DNA from: Cryptomeria japonica
Lineage: Eukaryota > Streptophyta > Pinopsida > Cupressales > Cupressaceae
Reading direction: 5' to 3'
DNA length: 64,000 bases
NCBI RefSeq assembly: GCF_030272615.1
Contig: NC_081413.1
Span: 331,697,302-331,761,301, forward strand
Positions 11,021 through 23,302 of this stretch are shown piece after piece (position 1 is the stretch's first letter; each line of letters starts with the position of its first letter). The translations under genes and the position numbers were made by a program. Below the pieces are notes generated by a model. It saw only the letters and a list, made by a program, of their open reading frames with translations. It was not told the origin of the DNA and did no database searches.

Positions 11021-11594
11021 TAGTCCTCCCTTCTTTTCTTTTGAGTTTCAATTCAAAAGTCGTCCTTTTAATTATTATTTTCCTTTTCAATTGTGTGTTT
11101 CCTTCCTTTGAACTTAAGTGATTGAACCTTGTCTTAGTTCAAACTTCAAGTTCAATGCCCACTTTAAAGTTAGTTGTCTTCACAACTTTGTTTCATGGTA
11201 AAAGGCGAGCGTTATTGTTGAAAGTTCATGTTGAACTTGAATCTTTGAACCTTTTGGTTCAAGGTTCAAGGTTCAAAGTTAGTTGTGTGTCAGTCTTATC
11301 TTTGCTTGTTCGTTGTCTTTTATTTTTCATGTTGTGAAGACTGTTTTGTGTTGTGTTCTATCTTTCTTATCAGAGTTGAACTTGAACCCTTGAACCTTTT
11401 GGTTCTTGGTTCAAGGTTCAATGTTTGAAATTCATAATCTGAGGCCTCATTCAGAAGTGGTGTGCGTATAATGGAGGGAAAATGACGATGGGAAACAAAA
11501 TATTTTGGGAAGTTTGGGATGTTAGTTTCTAATTATAGCAAGTAATTATGGTAATTTGTGTGACATGTAATGGAGTGACCTGAAATTATATGTG
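11021..11594 (+). other. Non-coding upstream part of gene B module
   Basis: No convincing coding signal. It holds two similar blocks (about 11223-11277 and 11375-11421) rich in GGTTCAAGGTTCAA words. It joins gene B upstream sequence at 18282 once the Copia insertion is ignored, so it may hold the promoter of gene B. No TATA or LTR boundary could be fixed. Confidence 0.4.
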
Positions 11595-12044
11595 TAGGAT
11601 TTTGCCAAGATCAAGGGCACAATGAAAAGCATAAAAGGAAAGACAATAGAATGACAAGAACAAACTGTATTCTCATCAATATGCAAAATGATCAACTGGA
11701 TTAACCAATACAATGAATATAGGCCTGCTTATATAGGCAAGGCCATATGGATGTATGAGCACACAATTATGACATGTGGTTCAATGAGAAACAAGGGTAG
11801 GTAAGAAATACTAGGGGTAGGTAGGAGAAATAATATAATATTCCACAAGAGCTGGATGACCCACCGAATGTGGAGTGTAACAAAAAAATAAGACCACAAA
11901 AGGTGGAATTTCTCCTACAAGCTCTATCCCTATGTGCACACTTCCCTAAGTGTCTCAAATCCAAACTACGAAGAGATGCATTATCCTAAGTTAACTTAAG
12001 TAAAGTGTAATAATATCCAAAATGAATATTTATTTACACCAACA
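11595..12044 (-). repeat. Copia 3' LTR
   Basis: On the minus strand it begins TGTTGGTGTAAATAAAT and ends CAAAATCCTA. It is nearly identical to 17832-18281 and equal in length. The unusual final TA in place of CA may be a mutation or a family trait, since both copies share it. Confidence 0.95.
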
Positions 12045-12053
12045 CCCCCCCTT
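12045..12053 (-). other. Copia polypurine tract
   Basis: Minus-strand AAGGGGGGG abuts the 3' LTR and would prime plus-strand DNA synthesis. Confidence 0.8.
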
Positions 12054-12358
12054 AAGTGCAACTTAGGGGAATGAAGACTTAAGTCAACAATGCAAGATGG
12101 GTCCCGGCTACTAGGCCATGATAGGTACCCATGTACAAAATGCAAATGCAAGCAAAACAATGCAATGCAATCTCTCACAAACGGAGAAAAGGAGAAAACC
12201 CAGTGGGAAAAAACTCCCCCCCCCAAAAGAGATGAATGTACAAAATACTCTCAAAGAAGAAGGACAAAACCTCAAAGAGGAAAAAGTCCCCCCCATAAGA
12301 GAGGAAGGAGAAGTCAGCTGACCCCCCCTAATGACACATCCCGCACCCCCAAGAGAGC
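12054..12358 (-). other. Copia 3' untranslated region
   Basis: Between the pol stop (12359-12361) and the PPT. It has several runs of C on the plus strand (12206-12213, 12287-12292, 12324-12330), that is purine runs on the sense strand that resemble extra PPTs. No coding capacity. Confidence 0.6.
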
Positions 12359-15300
12359 TCACAACTGCTGGAACTTACTCTCAGTGAAAGGTTTGGTGAA
12401 TATGTCAGCAACCTGCTCTGCTGTAGGACAATACTGCAAATCAATGACCTGCTCCTGAATGAGCTGTCAGATATAGTGCATATGAATCTTGATGTGTTTG
12501 GTCCACTGGTGCTGGACCGGGTTCTTCAAGATTGCAATAGCACTCTGATTGTTGCAATGTAGAACTGTCGGTCATGGAGTGGTGAATCCAAACTCTGTGA
12601 GAATCTGCTGGAGCCAAATGGTCTCAGTCGCTGCATTAACAATGCCTCGATACTCAGCCTCAGTCGAAGAGAGAGCAATAGCATGTTGCTTCTTGCTCTG
12701 CCAACAAATGGGGCCCGAACCAAGGTGAAAACTGTAACCAGAAGTAGACTTATGATCATCAAGATCGCCAGCCCAATCGGAGTCTGTGTAACCAAACAAG
12801 CGAAGTCCTGTGCTTGCTGCATAGTGAATCCCATAGTGATGTGTACCCTGGATGTAATGAAGGATGCGTTTGGTGGCTTTCCAATGAAGCTCATGTGGTT
12901 CCTGCATGAAGTAGGAAACCATGCCAACTGCAAATGAAATATCAGGGCGTGTATGGGTCAAGTAGATGAGACTACCCACAAGCTGACGATACAAAGTGGC
13001 ATCAATTGGTGGAGAAGAACACTGAGCCTCAAGCTTGACTCCTGAAATAAAGGGAGTCAGGCCAGGCTTACAATCAGCCATATGAAAGCGTGCAAGTAGA
13101 TCAAGAGCATACTTGTGCTGTGATAGTGTAATCCTGGAAGGTGACTGTGAAATCTCTATCCCAAGAAAGTAGTGCAAAAGACCCAAGTCAGTCATAGCAA
13201 ATCTGTCATGCAAAGCAGATTTGACCCTGCTAATGATGGATGAAGTACTCCCTGTAATGATCAAGTCATCAACATAGAGCACAAGTATCAAGTGAGAGTC
13301 ATCCTGTCGCAAAATGTAGACATTTGGATTGGAATGACACCTGGTGAACCCTGCAGAGAGAAGAAAGGAATCCATCTTGGTGTACCTGGCCCTGGGGGCC
13401 TGCTTAAGGCCATAGAGAGATTTCCTTAGTCTGCAAACCAAGGAAGTATCCTGGATGAAACCCTGTGGCTGCTCCATATAAATCTCCTCATCAAGATCAC
13501 GATGAAAAAAAACACTCTTCACATCCATCTGATGTACAACCCATCCATGAGCTGCAGCAATAGCAAGTGTCAAACGAATGGAGTTCATCTTGGCTACGGG
13601 TGCAAAGGTCTCAGTATAGTCAATACCTGCAACCTGAGAGAAACCTTTCACAACAAACCGAGCCTTATACTTATCCACACTACCATCCGCTGTAAACTTG
13701 GTCTGATAGATCCACTTACATCGAACCATCTTTCTCCCCTTAGGGAGATGGACTAAATCCCATGTGTTGTTCCTCATCAAGGAACTATACTCTTCCTCCA
13801 TAGCGTGGTCCCACTTAGGAACCCCTGATGCTTCCCTAAATGTCTGTGGATCAGAAGCGGTAGCAATTAATGCATGTGGTAGATCCTGATGCTGTGACCG
13901 AGTTCTCCGTGTATTTGAAGGATCCCCAACAAGAGAACCCACGGACTCAAGTGTCTGGTGAGCCCAACGAGGTCTAGGTGGAGGTGGAGAACGAGGCTCC
14001 TCAACTGCAAGTGGACCCGGAGGAGGTTAAACCCTGTGAGTTGGAGTTGTAGGAGTCTCATCATCTGAATCACTAACATCACTATCCACAATGGAGGAAG
14101 GTGGAGGAGGTAGAGAGGCTAAGCTAGGAGAGCTTTCCTCAAAGTGAACACTCCTCTCAATGAACACCTCATGTGTCTTAGGATCCATCAATCTATATGC
14201 CTTAACACCCTCAGGATATCCAACAAATATGCAAGGCCGACTCTGAGGTTCCAATGCCTTGCGTTTCTGCGGAGGTATGCGAGCCCATGCTGGACACCCA
14301 AAGACTCTGAAATGTCTCACAATCGGTTTCCTACCAGCCCAAGCCTCAAAAGGAGTAATACCTTGCAAAGCTTTGTGAGGAACCCGATTCTAGATGTGTG
14401 TGGCACAACTGATAGCCTCTGCCCAAAAAGCGGGATCAAGAGAACGTGCATGTATCATACAACTAGCCATTTCTTTGAGAGTTCTATTCTTGCGTTCTGC
14501 AACCCCGTTCTGTTGTGGAGTGTATGTGACAGAATGCTGAAGATCAATCCCCTCAAATGTACAAAAATCCTCAAGTCTTTTGTTCACATATTCCCTTCCA
14601 TTATCTGTGCGAAGAATCTTGACCACTTTCCCTGATTGCTTCTCCACACGAGTCTTGAAGTCTTGAAATCTGTCAAATACTTCACTCTTATGAATAAGAA
14701 AGTAGACCCAAGTGAAGCGGGAGTAGTCATCAATGAAGGTGAGGACATAGCGGGCCTTACTAAATGAAGGTGCTGGAAATGGACCTGCTACATCACTGTG
14801 AACAAGTTGAAGAACTTCCAAAGCTCTCCAAGCTTTCCCCTTATCAAACTTCTCTTCGGGATGCTTGCCCATGGAACAACCTGAACATACACCCTTTGAA
14901 AAACTGATTCGAGGTAGACCTGTGACCATGTCTTTAGTGTTGAGCTGCTGAAGATAGCGGTAGTTGAGGTGACTAAACCGCTCATGCCATAGATTACTTT
15001 CTGAATTTGAATGAGTAAGCAAGGCCCTAGAAGGTGAACATGGCACAAAGTGGGAGAATGAATAAAGCCTTGAGTTGTTATTGACTTGTCCCACTACTAC
15101 CAAGGCATCATCATCAAGTTCCTTTACCACAACTGAATCTGGTGTAAACTCAACCTTTTTCCCATTCCCATAGTGAGTGATTTGGTAGATAGAGAGAAGG
15201 TTGGTAGACAAGTTAGGAACATAGAGAACATTCTCAAATGTTCCATCATCCATGTCAACCAAACCTTTCCCTTCAACCTCTACTTGAGTATCATCACCTA

Positions 15301-16383
15301 TGTAAATGTGAGGTACCTTAGATGGCTCCAATGATGAAAACTGCTCCTTTGTAGAACCCATGTGATATGAGGCACCTGAGTCAAGTATCCATTGCTGTGA
15401 AGAACCTGTTGTAGCCAAAAATGCTTGCCCTTGTCCCTTAGAATGTGAGGAAGAGGAAGGAGATGAATCCTTCTTTGTGTAGGCAGATGGCAAGTTGATG
15501 TTGTTTTTCTTAAGAAGATTAGTTAACTCATCAACTTGCTTTGTGTGGCATCGATGCTCATCATGACCATACTTCTTGCAATATGCACAAGTTGGTTTAT
15601 CCTTCTTAGGTGGTGTCCCCTTCTTGGAAGAGGATGAAAAATCGCCTTGTGATGGAGAGGATGATTGTCCTTTTTCCTGTTGTGGCTTAGACTTAGAGTG
15701 CTTCTTCTTCTTGTTGGAATCTTTGCCTTGACTTCCTTGAATCCCTTGATTTGCCACCAAGGCCTTGGACTTTGAAGACTTGAGAAGTGCCATGTTCAAC
15801 AACTTAGATTGTTCCAATATTAACATTTATGTGAAAGCATCAAATGAAGGCATAACATAGGAACTCCCCACTGTCAAACGATGAGTTTGGAAGCTAGACA
15901 CAAATGCTGCATATTTCGGTGCAAGCTTGTCCAACAAGTTGAATATCAACTGAGCATCCTTTTTGTCAATTCCACAATCCTTAAGCTTTGCTCTTAGCTC
16001 ATTTGCTTTGGTGACATAATCTTGGATTGTATCAAAACTCTTGGGATCCAATTGGTGAGCTCATTGTCAATTTTGTAACCTCTGATTTCATCAACTTGAC
16101 CATACAATTTCTAAAACATATCCCAAGCCTCTTTGATTGTTGTACACTTCTCAATGTGAAAAATGAGGTCATCTGATACATACTTGCGCAAAGTTCCAAG
16201 AGCCATGCAATTCTTTGTGAGCCATTCTAACCGAGCATTTGGATTAGCCTTAGGATTAGGTGGTGCTGCTATTGTTCCATCTATGTAATGCGTGAGACCC
16301 TTTTCCATTAATTTACTCCATACTTTAATTTTCCATGATGCATAATTATGTGGAGTTAAAGGTGGAAATTTATGAGGACTCAT
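12359..16383 (-). pseudogene. Copia Gag-Pol polyprotein, nearly intact
   Basis: The start is ATG at 16383 (MSPHKFPPLTPHNYASWKI, a Copia gag N-terminus). Order: gag; zinc knuckle CAYCKKYGHDEHRC near 15560-15600; protease DSGASYHMG near 15350; pre-integrase LWHERFSHLNYRYL; integrase core with HSDVAGPF, FIDDYSRFTWVYF and TDNGREYVNKR; reverse transcriptase with KARFVVKGF and catalytic LYVDDLII near 13250; RNase H with DSDWAGD and SSTEAEYR; stop at 12359-12361. Frame is continuous from 16051 to 12359 except for stops (about 15827, 14387, 14024, and TGA at 12572 from a probable CGA). One frameshift lies near 16052-16110. Length, about 1,340 codons, is normal for Copia. Confidence 0.92.
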
Positions 16384-17818
16384 TGCAACAAAAATGAAAG
16401 AGCACAAAGAGAGACACAATCACAGAAGACACCCCCCCAAATTCACTCAATCAAAGAACCCCCCCAAAAGTGATGATTTGGCACTTTATACTTAGTGCGT
16501 ATACAATGGGCCACTTGCAAAAAATGGCAAAGTGGGCTTCTGATTACAATTTTACAGCTGCCTCAATAAGGCTAAAAGAGACTCAAACTAATAATGCAAG
16601 AGATCTAAACTAAGATCCAATCACTTTACAAGTACCTAATAGGCCAAATAAGACCAATATCTGAAAGTACAACTTCCACTCAAAATCTCTAAAATCTGAT
16701 CATAGATTGTGAAAGTAGACAAAAAACATGCACTTTCAAAAAAAATGACACCTGAAAAGGAGGTCGTATGAGCTCAAACGAGGCCTTTGAAGTTGCAGAA
16801 TTGAGGATTGGATAGGTATAGCTGAGAGAATCCAAAAATTCTGAAAAAAATATGCACCAAAATCAAAAAATAACCACACCATTGCAAAAATCATGAAATT
16901 TTAGCCCATTTCAAAAAAAATTGCACCAAAAAAGGAGCAAAAATGAGCAAGATATGGCCTTTCAAAGTTGAACTGCAAAACTGAAAAGCTCAATGAAGAG
17001 GGGGTCAAAAAATTTCAAAAGTCTGCTGATGTGGTACCGACGTCAGCAATTGATGGGCTTAAATTTGACTACCATATGACCGTCGCGGAAACTTCACCTC
17101 CTTGCTGACTGGGCATCCGTACCGTACGGACTGCTGATGTGGCGCGGTGACTGGGTAGCTGACTGGGCTACTGATGTGGCGGTGACTGGGCGTACGATTG
17201 TTGACTGCGGTCCAGTGGCCGCCTACCACGTGGTGAGTGCGGGTCCGCTGGTTTAGAGGACCGCCGGCAGGAAGGAAGCGTCACCGGGAGAAGGAGTTAC
17301 CGGCGGGCCGGGAGCCGAGGGGGTCGGCGGCGGGAGCGGGGCGGCCGACGGAGTTTCTGGGTGGTCGACGGTGTGTCTGGGCGGCTGGCGGGAGGTACCT
17401 GTGACGGAGGACCACGACTGTCTGCGGGGCCCAAGGACAACATACGGGCGGCGACGGTACAGCCCTGCAGCGCCTGCAACACATGCAGGTACGGGGTGGG
17501 GGTCTGCGGACCCCCTAAAAAATTGATTTTTTTATTTGAATTTTTTGATCGTTTTTTTTTTTTTCTTTTTCTCCTTTTTTTTTTTTCAAAAAATAATTTA
17601 AATTTTTTTCAAAATCCGTACAATAATAGCCAAAATGGGAAAAAAAATTTCTCACCAAAATAGGTCGACTTTATAGTCAAAATTCATGGAAACGGCCTCC
17701 CGGATTCAACCGTGATGTCCAAATCGCTATATGACGCCCCCCAAAATTGAAGATCCCCAAATCCAAAAATTGAAGCCTCCAAAATGTCTCCAAAAAACTA
17801 ATCAATGAAGCCCCAAAA
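16384..17818 (-). other. Long Copia 5' leader with GC-rich block
   Basis: About 1.4 kb between PBS and gag start, long for Copia. Nearest gag is AT-rich; 17030-17520 is strikingly GC- and CpG-rich, with repeated CTGATGTGG and GTGACTGGG words; then T-rich tracts (17548-17586). A proline/arginine-rich minus-strand ORF (17281-17484) looks like a by-product of base composition. Confidence 0.6.
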
Positions 17819-17829
17819 CTCTGATACCA
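17819..17829 (-). other. Copia primer-binding site (initiator Met tRNA)
   Basis: Minus-strand TGGTATCAGAG, the standard Copia PBS complementary to the 3' end of initiator methionine tRNA, two bases from the LTR end. Confidence 0.92.
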
Positions 17830-17831
17830 TT

Positions 17832-18281
17832 TAGGATTTTGCCAAGATCAAGGGCACAATGAAAAGCATAAAAGGAGAGACAATAGAATGACAAGAACAA
17901 ACTGTATTCTCATCAATATGCAAAATGATCAACTGGATTAACCAATACAATGAATATAGGCCTGCTTATATAGGCAAGGCCATATGGATGTATGAGGACA
18001 CAATTATGACATGTGGCTCAATGAGAAACAAGGGTAGGTAAGAAATACTAGGGGTAGGTAGGAGAAATAATATAATATTCCACAAGAGCTGGATGACCCA
18101 CCGAATGTGGAGTGTAACAGCAAAATAAGACCACAAAAGGTGGAATTTCTCCTACAAGCTCTATCCCCATGTGCACACTTCCCTAAGTGTCTCAAATCCA
18201 AACTACGAAGAGATGCATTATCCTAAGTTAACTTAAGTAAAGTGTAATAATATCCAAAATGAATATTTATTTACACCAACA
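17832..18281 (-). repeat. Copia 5' LTR
   Basis: Pair of 11595-12044, equal length, same termini. As 5' LTR it contains the element's promoter; no clear TATA is claimed. Confidence 0.95.
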
Positions 18282-18608
18282 AAATGCATGTCGGATATTC
18301 ATCAAATCAGGTGTCAATTCACACGAACTTACTTAATTAGTACAGGTAGCTAGGATTTGAGTGAGATTTTATTCATTTTTTGTTGCAAAAGCTAGCAATC
18401 TCTCAAGTATTTTCTCAGTAGTCGTGAAAGCGAAGGAGGTCAGAGGTATTGTATTTGCACTCGGAAGGTTTCAGGAATTTGCTGTCAGGATCAGGTTAGT
18501 TTCAATTATTTCTTCTTCTGTGTATTTTCTTGCTCAGAAGCTAGTTGTTATTTGTTTCCTTTGCTATAAGAGTGGAATTCATTTTATTCCCACAATTGTT
18601 TGATAAGT
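18282..18608 (+). promoter_or_regulatory. Gene B upstream region
   Basis: Downstream half of the gene B leader. It includes CAG|GTTAGT near 18493 and a pyrimidine tract ending CTCAG near 18536, which look like splice sites but enclose only about 45 bases, too short for a typical plant intron. No firm promoter motif. Confidence 0.3.
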
Positions 18609-20935
18609 ATGAGAGGGGCCATCATGAGGCCAACTCTATCAAAATTGGGTCGTACTTCCTGTTTGATTAGCTCACTACCGGAGATGGGTGACACTTCACT
18701 GGCACAAGCAGACCTCACTGACTCCCTTGAAAGAGCTAACAATCTAGCTCAAAATTATATGATGGAGAAAATCGTAAGAAGTGGTTTGATTGAAGTGGTT
18801 TTAGAATGCATGAACCTGTATGATGCAAAACAAAGGTGTATTAGGGCTATCAATGGAGAGGTGTTGTTGAAAATTGATAGGGTGACTGTAATGGCAGTAA
18901 TGAGAATTCCCCATAAGGAGTTGTACGAAGACTGGACCATTGGTACCTCATACTCTTTCTTCTCTGAGAAGAAGAGTACCTACAGAAGCGTAATTACTAG
19001 AAACTGGTTGCTGAAAATCCAAAAAGGAGGTTCTAGGTTGTCAAGGCCACTCACTAGAGGATATTTTATAACTTAAGTGCAGGATATTGTTATTTTGTTG
19101 AACAGATTGAAGGGAAATGCTCATGCCTTCTATTGGGAAGACTAGATGTATTTCTACATTCAAGTTATGTTGAATGGAAGGGCTTAGCTAGATTGGGGGC
19201 AAGACATTGCAGAGAGATTACAGGAGGGCTTAAACAAATTTGCAGGGATGTACAATTTTTATATTTCCTCATACCTATTTTATATGCTCACTTGCACTCG
19301 AGACTAGAATGGTTTATACCATGAACCCTGGATTGATGGGATAAGGGTTTACGAATACTACCCTCACCTGCAGCAACAAAAATCTGTTGAAAACTTCATG
19401 AGGTGGAATGATATTTTTGCAGGTAGACTGGTTCATGAGTTGCAAGGTAACATAAACAAAAGATTATCAACATAAGCAATGGAATTTGTAGGTATCCATG
19501 TTAGTTTCTTCATTCAGTTTGCGCAGTTCACTTATGTTAGAGTTGGCGGCTTTCAGGTTGAACCTTTTAGGTTACCTAGGTATGCTCTGGATAGTTATAT
19601 TTTGATTGAGGCCAGTCAACAACTCGCCTACATTGATAAAATAAATGAAGGGAAGTTTGGAGTTTTTTTTCCAGTAGAGTTGGGTTATTATAGTTGTAGA
19701 TTTGTTTCAGATGCTTTAAATCTTGAACTTGAATTCAAGAAGTTCAATATGCAGTCATATGTCACTAGACACAAATTTGATAGCCGAAGGTTTGCCATAG
19801 AAAACTTGAATGTTGGTATTGATTTTCATCATGAACCTCAACTGGAAGACTACTGGGAGAATTGTAATGATGAGTTTGAAGTTAGAAACAATCTGTGGTC
19901 TAGGTTCATAGTTCAATAGATTGTGACGATGGGTCTATCTATGAATGTCTCCGATGTACAAGAGGATGAGGGTGAAGAAGTTGTTGATCCCGAGTTCAAT
20001 GAGAAGATACAGAGGCAACCTATTCCAGAAGTTGATTGGGATAGAAAAGGAGATGAAAACATTCAAGCTAGAACCTTCAATGTTATTATACGGACTGAAA
20101 GATGGCTAAAGGATCACCGTTTTGGACAGCAGTCCATTTCTGCACCAAAGAGTAGAAAAGTTGGCCAAGCTCGTGAAACTTCACAAGTATCTTTTCCCTC
20201 TTCTAATATTGTTAATGATGTTGCAGGTAATGAAAAATAGAGGATTGAGAAAATAAAAGAAATGTAATTCCAATCTCTATTCCAATGGAAGATATGGTTA
20301 GTAAATGTTTGGGGAGAACGTCAAAGTCCAAGAGACTCAAAATTGAAGCAATGATAGATGTGGATGATCAAACAGGGAATTGGGTTGCAGAGGTAGGTCG
20401 ACCTTCAACGGATTAAGATGCTGAGACCATCACTAAGAAAGACTTTGTTATTGAGAAGGTTGATTTAGGGGTGGCCTCTCAAGCTGCAGATGCCAACCAC
20501 CTGGAGACCTCCACCAAGAGAATTTTGACCAGGACTTGGAAGGATGAAAGAGATAAGAATGAATTGAAATAGATTATAATGCAGATGGATCAGTACATCA
20601 ATGCCATACAAGATCCCAATCCATAGTCGCTCTCCCAGGTACCTTCAAAGTCACCAATGAACTAGAAATTGCTTGAGCAGGTTCAAAGAAGTCGGATGGT
20701 AGCAAACGTTTTTAGTGAGTGTCTGGAATCAATTGCTTAGCAAGGTACAAGCTACATCTCTGATTTGATTAAGGTATTTGGAAGTGTAGAGTCTGCGGGC
20801 AAGGAATTAAAAATAGAAATAATCACTTGGGAGAAAGAGAAAAGCAAATTTATCTCCAATGCAGACTTAGACTTAAAATTGTTATACGATAAAAGAGAAG
20901 ACTCGTACAATAATATATTTATAGCCAAACAATAA
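18609..20935 (+). pseudogene. Gene B: large TE-associated cargo ORF, relative of gene A
   Basis: Start ATG at 18609. Fragments 18609-19076, 19133-19324, 19479-19919, 19923-20240 and weaker coding to about 20935 form one gene of about 770 codons with frameshifts and stops. The N-terminal part contains INGEVLLKIDRVTVMAVM followed by an IPHKELYEDW segment; the middle has FTYVRVGGFQVEPFRLP and RHKFDSRRFAIENLNVGI; then DPEFNEKIQRQPIPEVDW, basic linker, and a helical C-terminus ending LKLLYDKRED. Blocks align in order with gene A on the opposite side of the Copia element. No catalytic motif or known domain is evident; a remote likeness of the N-terminal motif to plant mobile domain proteins is discussed in the findings. 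The last bases merge into Gypsy X leader sequence. Confidence 0.65.
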
Positions 20936-22100
20936 TTCAGTAGATTCGTATGACACAGGGTTGGACAGAGACTAGTTTCTTACACGGACAAAGTTTTGAT
21001 CATTGAGTTTTTGACGTTGTTGATTGTTTTCTCCAGTTTCAGTATTTCAATTTCAATTTTAAGGATGGAAACATTGTAAACATGCAAGATGTATAATGAC
21101 TTCAAGCACAACATGCTAACCCTACAGAAGTTGGCTTAGAGAAGAAAACCTTTGCTTGCAGACTCAAGTACACACCCAATAGCTAATCAGAATATGACCG
21201 CTGAGTCTCACGCAATAGATTCTCAATGCCGTATTAGCCAACTCCTAACGCTAATGGGGGCACGAAATGGCAAGTATCTTGGGAGAGTTACTATCTCTCT
21301 CTCTCTTGCACAGAGATTATCCCCCTTTCGGAGGTGAATCAGGTAGCCTCTATCTTATAATTCTTAGTAAGGAATTCCGTTAGAAATTACCCCTTGAAGT
21401 CACACAAGCATGATTGAGGCCTATAGCCTGACAAGGTACCGAAACAAGCTGTAGTCATGTAAACGTGATTGAGACCACGAGAACCTACAAAATGCCTGAT
21501 ATGAGAGATCTCCAAGAGAAAACTCAAATAATCCGATCCTCTGAGACTTTAATCATAAGAGGCATATTTATTATAGTGATTTGGAATGCTCAGGTCCAGC
21601 TGTGCTCACTTGGGTCATTCTCACAGGGTGATTACCCACTGTGACAGGCCCACTAAAGATACACAAATCTCCTTAGGCAACTTGCAATCATTAATACATG
21701 AAGTTCACTTGAATCTCCTTAGGCAACTTGCAAAAACAATGAATTAGTATTCATATTGTTTTTGTGTGACATGCGTGTTCTTTGACAAACGTTCTGCAAA
21801 AACTGGTTAGGCTATTAAAATCTCTCACGCAGACAGAAAACAAGCCAGGATTAGAATTAGTACTATCAAAATCCAATCAGAAAAACTCTAAAAATGCAAT
21901 CTATTTTAATACCCAAAACCATAAAATCGTACGATAATTCTCACCCAGTCGTACGATAATTCACCACGAACCGTACGAGACTTGTGGATTATTGTTCTGA
22001 CATCTGTGAAAACTCTTATGAGTTTTTGTAGTAACTGTACGGAAAAAATGCAAAAAATAAAAATACGCTGATCTACGAGGTCGAAAATTGTAGTCTTCTA
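20880..22100 (-). mobile_element. Gypsy X 5' leader, minus strand
   Basis: Runs from the PBS at 22101-22117 leftward on the minus strand. Its distal part, about 20880-21605, is the inverted match of 23303-23975 in Gypsy G. It contains a small cluster of CGTACGA words (21925-21985). Non-coding. The sequence between about 21655 and 21770 has two copies of CTCCTTAGGCAACTTGCAA. Confidence 0.75.
21925..21985. repeat. CGTACGA motif cluster (X leader)
   Basis: Three occurrences in 60 bases: TCGTACGATAATTC twice, then CCGTACGAG. The same word recurs at 23917-24240 and 53376-53595. CGTACG is its own reverse complement. Confidence 0.7.
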
Positions 22101-22117
22101 CCCCACGGTGGGCGCCA
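22101..22117 (-). other. Gypsy X primer-binding site
   Basis: Minus-strand TGGCGCCCACCGTGGGG is the PBS sequence widely seen in plant Ty3/Gypsy elements. It lies a few bases past the LTR end at 22125. Confidence 0.9.
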
Positions 22118-22124
22118 AAAAACG

Positions 22125-23302
22125 TGTGTGTGAAAAGTGGATAACTATCTATAAGCTGTAAGACACAACACTTCAATTAAGTCATTGCATGCATGGTTAG
22201 ACAGATATAATCATGAATATAAAAACCACAACAAATTGACCTATTGCCTTCTAAAAGATGTGAGTATAGACTTGCTCTCAAATTTGTCTAAGCAATACCA
22301 GTGACTAGACTACACCAAGATGTAGGATTTAAGCTAAATGGATGCAAGATTAAGCTAAATTTAAGCTAAATGAATGAATATTAAGCAATCATTATTAAAC
22401 TAAATATGCAAAAAGCTAAACTAAGATGCATTAATCTCAAAACATAATATTTTCAATGACTCTAGTGCAAAAACTTCACAATAACAATAAATCTCTAGGG
22501 TGTTTTGAATGAGAGATGAAGGCTGAATTTATAGAGACTCAAAAGAGAGACCAATGGTCAAGATCGATTAACAATGAGCGGTTGAGATTCCTTCAGAAAA
22601 AAAAACAATCTAGGTTAATTGAAATAATTGAGAGATCAGATTAAGTTAATCTTGAGATAGATTCCAATTATAGCTTGGTTGAATGCATTCAAATTATAAG
22701 TCTAAGTCTGCATTGGAGATAAATTTAGTTGATTCCATGCACTTGAGATAAAAATAGGTGATTCCATGCACATTTATTTAATTTGCTCAAGATTTTTATT
22801 GAGAAAAAGCCTTTTTCAATGCAACTGAACCTCTTTCCTCAAGGAAAGCTTTGAGTTTTAATTTTAGAGAAAATGATTAATTCAATTTAATTGTTTTTTG
22901 AAATTTCTCAAGTTATCTTCTCAATTTTAGAAAAAGAAATATCTTAAGTTTGATTTCTTCTCTCAATTTAATTGTTTTATTTTGTTTTCAATTTAGCTCT
23001 TTCTTTTTGCAATTAATTCCTCTTTTTGTGATTTAAATGGCAAATTTATTTATTAATTAAATATGCTAGGATATTTAATTAAATAAATAGGATAATTGAT
23101 CAAAATGATTTACTTGGAACGATTAATTAATTAAATAAATACTTAATTAATATTGAGTGATTTATTTGCCATGTGACATTAATGATTGAAGAATTAATTA
23201 ATTAGGTGCTTAAGGTTGATTTAATTGCCTTTGGGTAGGACCTTGGTGATGTTGTCAAGATTAGGGGCCCATGGTTTAGGTGACCATTTTTAGGGTATTA
23301 CA
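22125..23302 (-). repeat. Gypsy X 5' LTR (1.18 kb), minus orientation
   Basis: On the minus strand it begins TGTAATACCC at 23302 and ends in CACACACA near 22125, just before the PBS. Its first 275 bases match the window's right-end LTR (63724-64000). It holds an AT-rich palindrome block (23037-23171) and a possible TATA (TCTATAAATTC) near 22535. Where its partner 3' LTR lies is unclear; the 6060 start shares only about 60 bases. Confidence 0.88.
23037..23171. repeat. Nested AT-rich palindromes in LTR X
   Basis: An inner palindrome 23045-23089 (arms with TTTATTTATTAATTAAATAT around GCTAGG) sits in larger arms reading ATGGCAAAT and ATTTATTTGCCAT. The same structure is present in the right-end LTR at 63854-63990. 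Confidence 0.75.

Larger units (their letters stand above)
11595..18281 (-). mobile_element. Complete Ty1/Copia retrotransposon
   Basis: Two 450-bp LTRs (11595-12044 and 17832-18281) differ at roughly six positions by eye, so the insertion is recent for this window. Inside are a PPT beside the left LTR, an initiator-Met PBS beside the right LTR, and a minus-strand gag-protease-integrase-reverse transcriptase-RNase H polyprotein, the Copia order. The five bases flanking the element (ATGTG and AAATG) are not a clear duplication. It interrupts the gene B module. The polyprotein has one frameshift and a few stops, so this copy is inactive. Confidence 0.95.

Noticed and set aside
17281-17484. Arginine/proline-rich ORF in the Copia leader
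   Set aside because: Long open frames arise by chance in GC-rich DNA, two frames are open at once, and no domain is visible.
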